The position numbers were made by a program, and so were the translations under genes. Positions 1-4,814 of a stretch of 7,427 nucleotides of DNA are shown piece by piece; position 1 is the stretch's first letter, and each line of letters starts with the position of its first letter. Source of the stretch: CAYVTZ01 sp964454685 (lineage in GTDB: Bacteria > Bacillota > Clostridia > Christensenellales > Christensenellaceae); contig CAYVTZ010000074.1 of NCBI GenBank assembly GCA_964454685.1, forward strand, positions 1 to 7,427, given 5' to 3'. The notes under the pieces are model-generated. The model did not search any database. It saw only the letters and a program-made list of their open reading frames with translations, and had not been told where the DNA came from.

Positions 1-42
1 CTAACAAAGACTTTATCTGACTTTTGGACTTTACACAAAATT

Positions 43-570
43 TTACGCACTATCAATTGCATCAAGATATCCGAACAGCTTTTCAATAAAGTCAAGCCAA
101 GTATTTAGTTCACCCTCTCTGTATTTGCCTTGTGCGATATCCACAACTAAAATGCGCCACGCAACACTTGCGTAGTAATTCGCCTCCCCCATCTTCCCTG
201 CATTTTTCCCAACACTGAGAGCAGCCTTTGTAACAGCCCCCGCACCATGTGTAACCCCCGCTACCAGAGCCGTTGTTGCAGCCACTCCTGCCGGAACCAG
301 CACCGCCGCACCCGCGCCGGCTGACGCGCCTGTCCCTACGCCTATACATGCCCATGTTCCAGCTATCGCGATTACGCTGTTCACTGTTTCCGCAACACCC
401 AATCCTGCGGAAATTGCGTCACCTAATAAGCGTCCCTGATAATAGTCATACTCACTGTCGTAGTCGTATGCTCTGCCTGTTGCGCTGTCATATAAATCAG
501 TCAGGCTCCATTTCAGATGGCTTGAAAGAGACACCGTGGTTCCAGATTGAACTAACCCGAGGGTATGCAT
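43..570 (-). CDS. Truncated polymorphic-toxin pre-toxin stub
   Basis: This 175-residue frame starts at an ATG two codons after an in-frame TGA, with no ribosome binding site and only 21 nt after the propeller gene, so it looks 5'-truncated. Residues 38-50 (DSEYDYYQGRLLGD) lead into an Ala/Gly/Val-rich hydrophobic stretch at about 51-125 (GVAATTALVAGVTHGAGAV). That layout is common just before the toxin domain in Bacillota polymorphic toxins. Only about 50 residues follow (NYYASVAWRILVVDIAQGKY...LFGYLDAIDSA), which I do not recognise. No DPTGH core is present, so it may derive from a different toxin class or a more distal part of an Rhs tip. Its immunity gene, if any, would lie beyond position 1. 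Expression is doubtful. Confidence 0.6.
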   Translation of the reverse strand: MHTLGLVQSGTTVSLSSHLKWSLTDLYDSATGRAYDYDSEYDYYQGRLLGDAISAGLGVAETVNSVIAIAGTWACIGVGTGASAGAGAAVLVPAGVAATTALVAGVTHGAGAVTKAALSVGKNAGKMGEANYYASVAWRILVVDIAQGKYREGELNTWLDFIEKLFGYLDAIDSA

Positions 571-591
571 ATATCAAGTGGCCGTTTCACT

Positions 592-1620
592 TTACATTTT
601 AGCTGTATTAACAAGCTGATCTACATCTATCTTGTACCATCCTTCACCTACACTCTGCAGATTAATTTCATTCGGACTAAATGCATATAAATTACCTCCA
701 ACAATAACCGGAATAATAGAATTTGAAAATTCAAATTTCACTAATTGTTCCCATTTAAATGTGTATATACCTAAGTCACTAACGACGTATTCTTTATAAA
801 ATACAAATTTTGGTCTTTCCTTAAACTGAACGCTCTCAATCTCTGCCACAGTATCATTTTCTATTATGTATAGTTTGTATGTATACGGTTCAGTATCGGA
901 TTTGACGGTAAAATATATTTTATCATTATTTACATAAAATTTCCCACTGCCTTTCTCAAGCAAATTATTATTGTGTAGCATTTCCGCGTCTTCTTTGTAG
1001 TATGCGTTTTGCTTGAAAATCCCTCCTTTTGCCGCATAATATATATATCCTTTTACAACTGCAAAGCCTTTCACATCTGAAGCCAATTCTGTTATATGAT
1101 TCCCCTTTAGAATTAATAGCTCGTCAGCATAGGATTGTAGCAGAATAAAATCACTGTTAACGCTAAAGCATCCACCTATATCATACTGATCCGTAGGAAT
1201 CTTTTCTTTTCTGCCGGTTCTTAAATCGACTCTCCAAATACCAGTTTGTACTCGATTACGTTCATTGTTTTTTGCATAGTACAACCACCCATCTTGTATT
1301 TGTAGAATATTATAGTAGACCTCATGATTAGGGGTTTGGCTTAGCCAACTGGTACCCGCTACCGTATCCAATATTGTATACTGCCCTTTATTAATATCGT
1401 AGGAAATCAATCCGTACTTTCGGTCAAAAAAGCATATATACTGATCGTTTGCTGTCATCATGCCTAAGTTTGCTGCATTATTTTGGTTTTCCTCATATGT
1501 TGTATCTCGCATTATATCAAAATTCATTGCAATATCTTGATGCTTAAACACGGAAACCGATATCAACACAATGGATACAATGACTGCAAAAATAACAATT
1601 ACAATTAAAACTTTCCTCAC
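592..1620 (-). CDS. Membrane-anchored beta-propeller-like protein (DUF5050-like), candidate immunity protein
   Basis: The 342-residue product has a short basic start (MRK) and one hydrophobic helix at about residues 4-25, then a long domain expected to lie outside the membrane. The domain is built of repeated strand units: LISYDINKGQYTIL, IQDGWLYYAKN followed by GIWRVDLRTGRKEKI, VVKGYIYYAAKGGIF, VNNDKIYFTV, and YVVSDLGIYTF. The G-x-[IL]-Y-Y strand alternating with a [YW]-x-[IV]-D strand is typical of DUF5050-type propellers in Bacillota. No catalytic residues are evident. It follows the second orphan toxin fragment by 110 nt and has its own ribosome binding site. An immunity role is inferred from position only. 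A general cell-surface binding protein is the alternative. The gene is AT-rich compared with the rhs core. Confidence 0.8.
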   Translation of the reverse strand: MRKVLIVIVIFAVIVSIVLISVSVFKHQDIAMNFDIMRDTTYEENQNNAANLGMMTANDQYICFFDRKYGLISYDINKGQYTILDTVAGTSWLSQTPNHEVYYNILQIQDGWLYYAKNNERNRVQTGIWRVDLRTGRKEKIPTDQYDIGGCFSVNSDFILLQSYADELLILKGNHITELASDVKGFAVVKGYIYYAAKGGIFKQNAYYKEDAEMLHNNNLLEKGSGKFYVNNDKIYFTVKSDTEPYTYKLYIIENDTVAEIESVQFKERPKFVFYKEYVVSDLGIYTFKWEQLVKFEFSNSIIPVIVGGNLYAFSPNEINLQSVGEGWYKIDVDQLVNTAKM

Positions 1621-1630
1621 AGTTCTCTAA

Positions 1631-1637
1631 CCTCCCC
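1631..1637 (-). promoter_or_regulatory. Ribosome binding site deciding a GTG start
   Basis: GGGGAGG lies 10 nt upstream of the GTG at 1620-1618. It supports that GTG as the start of the membrane-anchored propeller-like protein, placing a basic residue pair directly before the membrane segment. Confidence 0.7.
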
Positions 1638-1652
1638 TGTATATGAACAGAC

Positions 1653-1681
1653 ATTATATAACTTGTTCTATTTCGTGTTTT
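1653..1681 (-). promoter_or_regulatory. Possible promoter for the propeller-like immunity gene
   Basis: On the minus strand a perfect TATAAT lies at 1658-1653. At 17 nt spacing the -35 position (1681-1676) reads AAAACA, which matches TTGACA only in its last three bases. Transcription would start near 1646, just ahead of the ribosome binding site at 1637-1631. A dedicated promoter would keep immunity on when the upstream toxin fragment is silent. The weak -35 keeps confidence low. Confidence 0.35.
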
Positions 1682-1730
1682 GCATCATGTCTACTGGCAC
1701 TGTGAATAAGTATTATCTCTCCAACTAATG

Positions 1731-2756
1731 CTAAGACAGTCTTTCCTTAAACTCATCATATCTTGGTGGTTTGAAAAAATGTTGCATAATATATTCATCT
1801 CCTGACGAAGGGTAGATAATACCAGATTGATAAGTATGAATATTAAAGATACTATTCCATGTCCCATTCATGTATAGGTGCATTTTATGCTCGTTAGTGG
1901 TATCACTGAGGTCATAGAAGTTAGACTTGTATCCCAATTCATCATATAGCAAATGAAATGCTAACTGGACATCCCGCCCCGCATGCGGATAATTGTACAA
2001 CAAATCCTCATCACTAACTTGGTAAGGTTCTGAACTCACTCTTGATGCAATGGCAATAGACGCTCTGCTTTCCCCTGCTTTGACAATTATCTTGTTTAAA
2101 GAATTCCCTTCATTGAACTTTATAATTATTTCTCCTTTACTTTCTTTGTTCATTTTAACACCTTGCAATTCCTTATCTGAGTATCCTATTCCTTGCATGT
2201 ATTTCTGAGTGGAAGCTGATAATGTAGATACTTGGCTAGTTAAATTCGTCTTCGCGCTCCCCGGATGCTGATACGCCGAAACTGGCTTCTGCTTCCTCGG
2301 CGGGTCAATCAACGTAGTTGGGTCATTCACGTCCATGTAAGCATGCCCCGTTGGGTCTATCATACTCACCGGATTGTTCCCACAGTAAGCATATAAGTGC
2401 TGCGTCCACGGGTCATATGGGTTGCCGCTGTAGGTGTCCTGCGTCAGGAATCGCGCTGTCTTCGGGTTGTAAAAACGCGCATTCATGTATTGCAGCCCTG
2501 TTGACTGGTCGCGGATGCTTCCCGCAAAGGTCACTTCGTTTTGGAATATCACATCCGTTTGCGGCGATGTTAGCTCGCCAAATACGTCGTATTCATATGT
2601 CTTGACCAGAATGCCGTTTGTGTCTATCAGGTTCGTCACACTGCCGCGAATGTCCGTGATTGCTTTGTAATACTGCGGCGGGTGGGTGTTATTTGCTGTC
2701 CCCACATATTCAAAATGCAACGCAGTCTTTCCGTCAATTCCCAGAACATTTTCCAC
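1731..2756 (-). CDS. Orphan Rhs core fragment with unrecognised C-terminal toxin domain
   Basis: The assigned start is a GTG inside rhs core sequence, with no ribosome binding site. The frame is open further upstream to 2843, so this is a 5'-truncated rhs gene, not a complete one. Residues 1-138 match the core of the intact Rhs: a DIRGS strand, YEYDVFGEL, GLQYMNARFYNPKTARF, CGNNP, and DPTGH at 134-138. Residues 139-156 form a Pro-rich linker ending PPRKQ, shared with the other orphan. Residues 157-341 are the C-terminal domain, with no pre-toxin hydrophobic stretch. Visible features are a SGEIIIKF...KIIVKAGES strand pair, NYPHAGRDVQLAFHLLYDEL (254-273), two His near 290-293 and HTYQSG (307-312). 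I do not recognise its family or activity. The membrane protein gene downstream is the likely immunity partner. Probably a silent donor module. Confidence 0.75.
   Translation of the reverse strand: MENVLGIDGKTALHFEYVGTANNTHPPQYYKAITDIRGSVTNLIDTNGILVKTYEYDVFGELTSPQTDVIFQNEVTFAGSIRDQSTGLQYMNARFYNPKTARFLTQDTYSGNPYDPWTQHLYAYCGNNPVSMIDPTGHAYMDVNDPTTLIDPPRKQKPVSAYQHPGSAKTNLTSQVSTLSASTQKYMQGIGYSDKELQGVKMNKESKGEIIIKFNEGNSLNKIIVKAGESRASIAIASRVSSEPYQVSDEDLLYNYPHAGRDVQLAFHLLYDELGYKSNFYDLSDTTNEHKMHLYMNGTWNSIFNIHTYQSGIIYPSSGDEYIMQHFFKPPRYDEFKERLS
2289..2534 (-). repeat. RHS core repeat block B (VTFAGS to PPRKQ)
   Basis: Positions 2343-2534 align without gaps to 5369-5560 in the intact rhs gene, and both encode VTFAGSIRD...DPTGH with few amino acid changes. 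A run of 23 identical bases is shared (2440-2462 with 5466-5488), although many third positions differ elsewhere. Positions 2289-2386 also align with block C. The divergence argues that this fragment came from a different rhs gene, not from a recent duplication. Confidence 0.85.
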
Positions 2757-2942
2757 CTGTGTCTGGTCGTCACCGTTTATTGTGTATAGGACGCTCGTAC
2801 CATTGTAATAATACTTGGTCGCCTGATAATCTTTTTTCCTCCTTTAGGTGTTCCATTTTCTGCTTAGCTATCTGTCCGTTATTTTAACACACTCCCCTAT
2901 TTCGACTGTTCTATAAAACATATCTAAGTTCGTCTCCTGTAA
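2757..2942 (-). other. Degraded upstream end of the second rhs fragment plus short spacer
   Basis: Positions 2757-2843 continue the downstream frame without a start codon and encode further rhs core sequence (DYQATKYYYNG, VLYTINGDDQTQ), comparable to QYFYIGQDLLFT in the intact Rhs. An in-frame TAA at 2844-2846 ends it. Positions 2847-2942 carry no convincing gene. Two tiny frames there (17 and 28 codons) are judged spurious. AAAGGAGG at 2838-2845 looks like a ribosome binding site but has no suitably spaced ATG, GTG or TTG. Confidence 0.6.
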
Positions 2943-3464
2943 TTATGGACCAAGTGGAACAATTTCAATACTGCTTACTCGATCATTTAAATCATACAAG
3001 AAATAAATATAGGTTGTTCCATCCACATAGCCTTCCCCCACTTCGGATTCTTTTATTTTCGAAATCCATTTGTATGCTCTTATCACTTCGTTTTTAGTGC
3101 TTCCCACCTTGATCTTCTTCTTTCCAAATTCATATTTATCACTAATTATTTCCATATACATTTCTTCATAATCTTCAATATTCTGCGAATATTCTTTAAG
3201 TGCAGAAAGATGTATAATAAAGTCGTTGTATACTATGTCTGCCTCCGCCGTATCGCCATTCATCATCTTTTTCACTTCTAGTGGCTCTCCCCAAAAAAGA
3301 ACAGCATCACTGTACGATAGATATTGAATCGGTCTTCCCATTTCTTCGTAATAATCTTTTACATAAACTTTTTCAAACATTCCGCAACCTCCAAGCATCG
3401 TAGCAGAAAAAAACAAACTAAACATTATGAGCGCAACTAATATATTTCGCTTCTGATTCATCAT
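2943..3464 (-). CDS. Lipoprotein, candidate immunity protein for the orphan caspase-like toxin
   Basis: The 173-residue product begins with a basic n-region (MMNQKRN) and a hydrophobic stretch, then the lipobox MLGGC with Cys27. This predicts processing by signal peptidase II and anchoring on the outer face of the membrane. Residues 117-132 (KIKVGSTKNEVIRAYK) and 152-168 (YIYFLYDLNDRVSSIEI) resemble the SmpA/BamE-like small lipoprotein pattern, in which a helix after G-x-T is followed by a strand ending in a DxxxRVxxI motif. It has its own strong ribosome binding site, 14 nt after the toxin fragment, so it can be made even if the toxin piece is not. An immunity role is inferred from position. 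It would imply that this toxin is intercepted outside the membrane, or attacks an extracytoplasmic target. A plain accessory lipoprotein is the alternative. Confidence 0.85.
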   Translation of the reverse strand: MMNQKRNILVALIMFSLFFSATMLGGCGMFEKVYVKDYYEEMGRPIQYLSYSDAVLFWGEPLEVKKMMNGDTAEADIVYNDFIIHLSALKEYSQNIEDYEEMYMEIISDKYEFGKKKIKVGSTKNEVIRAYKWISKIKESEVGEGYVDGTTYIYFLYDLNDRVSSIEIVPLGP

Positions 3465-3468
3465 ATTT

Positions 3469-3476
3469 CCACCTCT
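3469..3476 (-). promoter_or_regulatory. Ribosome binding site for the lipoprotein gene
   Basis: AGAGGTGG lies between the stop of the orphan toxin and the lipoprotein start. It is 4 nt from the first ATG (3464) and 7 nt from the second (3461). The second Met therefore has the better spacing and may be the real start. Confidence 0.7.
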
Positions 3477-3478
3477 GT

Positions 3479-4204
3479 TTAATATCCCCCTACAGCAGAA
3501 AACCTTCCTCCAGAGTAATACTCTACCCTTCCTACAGGTTCTCTGCCAACCACGCCACCGTTCTTTGCAACCATGTTATGAAAAGACCCCTGCTCATTGG
3601 ATTGCCGAGAGAAATAATCGCCGGTAATCCACGACCAAACGCTCCCAATTCCTTCGTGTCCAACCCCAACACTTCCATCATAGCCATAAACAACACCAAT
3701 CGTACCATGCCTCGCAAATGCCTGTGCAACATTACCTTCTTTGCTATTTGCCATATCCAAGTGTCCCGAGTTGCATGATAGCAAATCCAAGCATTGAATA
3801 TTCTTTTTTAACAACTTGTTTATATCTCCAATTTCCTGGTTATTTGAGTTTCTTCCTGTCACAGAATATGCTTCTGTGGAAGTCCCATCTTGAAACATAA
3901 TCGCTTTCCCGTTTGAATGTGTTAATATCTTCACGGTTCCTATGTTCACCCTTATGCCTCCCACGCTACCCATGCCATCCCATGCATCTTTAAATTCCAA
4001 TCGGGAATCAATTTTTCTCATAATCACTTTCTTACCGCCATCCACAAATTGTTTTCCTTGATAAAGCGCCTGCCCTGAAAAGTCAGCATTTTTTCCCGTC
4101 GAATAAAAAATATAGTTATACGTCTGCTTCTTCGGCGGATCAATCAGCGTCGTCACATCATTTGGCGACATATATGCGTGTCCTGTCGGGTCAATCATAC
4201 TCAC
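3479..4204 (-). CDS. Orphan Rhs C-terminal toxin fragment with caspase/CHAT-like His-Cys pattern
   Basis: The frame starts at a GTG inside the rhs core sequence CGNNPVSMIDPTGH. Core homology extends four codons further up, to 4221, and an in-frame TAG follows at once, so the rest of the Rhs shell is missing. DPTGH is at residues 5-9 and the shared linker AYM..ND.TTLIDPPKKQ at 10-27. The toxin region is 28-241. It contains KILTHSNG with His96 and, 48 residues later, DLLSCNSGHL with Cys144, then a run of small residues (VVYGYDGSVGVG). A His after a beta strand followed by a strand ending in LxSCNSG is the arrangement of caspase-fold cysteine peptidases (CHAT and DUF4347 type), so a protease-like toxin is proposed. 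No ribosome binding site precedes the GTG, so it is probably silent unless recombined into a full rhs gene. The lipoprotein gene follows after 14 nt and is the likely immunity partner. Confidence 0.75.
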   Translation of the reverse strand: MSMIDPTGHAYMSPNDVTTLIDPPKKQTYNYIFYSTGKNADFSGQALYQGKQFVDGGKKVIMRKIDSRLEFKDAWDGMGSVGGIRVNIGTVKILTHSNGKAIMFQDGTSTEAYSVTGRNSNNQEIGDINKLLKKNIQCLDLLSCNSGHLDMANSKEGNVAQAFARHGTIGVVYGYDGSVGVGHEGIGSVWSWITGDYFSRQSNEQGSFHNMVAKNGGVVGREPVGRVEYYSGGRFSAVGGY

Positions 4205-4221
4205 TGGATTATTCCCGCAGT
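4124..4221 (-). repeat. RHS core repeat block C (short copy, CGNNP to PPKKQ)
   Basis: These 98 nt encode CGNNPVSMIDPTGHAYM followed by a ND.TTLIDPPKKQ linker. They align without gaps to 2289-2386, which encodes the same peptide with four differences. Homology stops at 4221, one base short of completing the Tyr codon of the core, and at 4124, after the Gln of PPKKQ. The two ends mark the junction and the toxin exchange boundary. Confidence 0.85.
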
Positions 4222-4280
4222 GCTACACCATGCGTTGCTGTTGTCGCAAACGCTTAAGTCCATGGGAATCACATCTCAAA
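4222..4280 (-). other. 59-nt junction remnant between HEAT-like gene and orphan toxin fragment
   Basis: This short stretch belongs to neither neighbour. On the minus strand one frame between two stops reads AFATTATHGVALRE. It resembles the ATTALVAGVTHGAG run in the pre-toxin segment of the stub at 43-570, as if five codons were missing; the DNA also agrees over the shared codons. It may be debris from a displaced pre-toxin module. It also contains an imperfect inverted repeat (4232-4238 with 4246-4253). No U-run follows, so it is not a convincing terminator. Confidence 0.4.
4232..4253. repeat. Imperfect inverted repeat at the cassette junction
   Basis: GCGTTGC at 4232-4238 is complementary to GCAAACGC at 4246-4253 apart from one bulged base. 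This gives a 7-bp stem with a 7-nt loop. No T-run follows on either strand, so an intrinsic terminator is unlikely. It sits 11 nt from the point where rhs core homology begins. Confidence 0.4.
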
Positions 4281-4814
4281 TTATCCTTCCTTTTTTCTCT
4301 GCTCAAAAATATTTTCACGTACATCGACGAGCACTTCTAATTTTTCCTCCAATGCATTAATTTTTTCTTGCAAACAATAAATTGCTTTTTTTTGATCTTT
4401 TTTCAACATTTTGTGCACATGATCCTGTAATAAAATATGCGTATTCATTACAACTTCATAATTTCCTTCCCACAACAATGGCAGAAGATCATAGACATAT
4501 TTCTCGCAGTTTAGTTTTCCCAAAGCAAATATTAGCGTTCCTCTATTATTTGCTAATTTTGTATCAAAAATCAAATCGAACAAGATTTTCGCTGCATCTT
4601 GGCATTGAATTTCTCCTAACAAATATGCAACTGAATTTCGTTCGTTTCCATTTTCAGTCATTTTAAGTATATATAGTAGATGCGCAATAGTTTCATTCCT
4701 TTTTCCCTCCGATAGTGAATTCAGAATTTCAATACATAAATCAATATCATTTGCTTTTAAAGCACTTTCGAACGCTTCAATCCTATATCCCATAATTGCC
4801 TTCTTTCCAGTCAT
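4281..4814 (-). CDS. HEAT-like repeat protein, probable cognate immunity protein of the Rhs toxin
   Basis: This 177-residue protein is soluble, without signal peptide or membrane segment. Residues about 57-85 (RNSVAYLLGEI...AAKILFDLI) and 86-117 (NNRGTLIFALGKL...VYDLLPLL) form two tandem helical pairs of HEAT type, with a third partial unit at about 118-132. Residues 147-175 are charged and heptad-like, probably a coiled coil. Its ATG overlaps the TGA of the rhs gene (ATGA at 4811-4814), and no strong ribosome binding site is visible, so translation is probably coupled to rhs. An immunity gene directly after the toxin tip, made at a matched rate, is the standard layout of polymorphic toxin loci. 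Cytoplasmic location would fit a toxin acting in the cytoplasm. The sequence is AT-rich with A6 and A8 runs. HEAT similarity is judged by eye, and the immunity role is inferred from position. Confidence 0.82.
   Translation of the reverse strand: MTGKKAIMGYRIEAFESALKANDIDLCIEILNSLSEGKRNETIAHLLYILKMTENGNERNSVAYLLGEIQCQDAAKILFDLIFDTKLANNRGTLIFALGKLNCEKYVYDLLPLLWEGNYEVVMNTHILLQDHVHKMLKKDQKKAIYCLQEKINALEEKLEVLVDVRENIFEQRKKEG

Noticed and set aside
273..602. Plus-strand open frame opposite the stub
   Set aside because: It is rich in Arg/Leu/His without a recognisable domain and lies opposite a well-supported minus-strand pre-toxin sequence; an antisense shadow.
2831..2846. Programmed -1 frameshifting as a functional mechanism for the second rhs fragment
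   Set aside because: The upstream frame opens after a TAA with no start codon, so nothing would enter the slippery site; gene decay is simpler. It is kept only as a low-interest observation.
2318..2887. Plus-strand open frames opposite the rhs core fragment
   Set aside because: The minus strand encodes clear RHS core here. The plus-strand products are Cys/Ser/His-rich and match nothing.
2868..2921. 17-codon frame (MFYRTVEIGECVKITDR) with an AGGAGA sequence 11 nt upstream
   Set aside because: It is very short, spacing is long, it has no recognisable feature, and it lies in debris between the lipoprotein gene and a truncated rhs fragment.
1731..4204. The two orphan rhs fragments being one gene split by an insertion
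   Set aside because: Both contain their own CGNNP...DPTGH and different C-termini, so they are separate modules.
4222..4280. Intrinsic terminator after the HEAT-like gene
   Set aside because: The hairpin is short and bulged, and no T-run follows on the minus strand.
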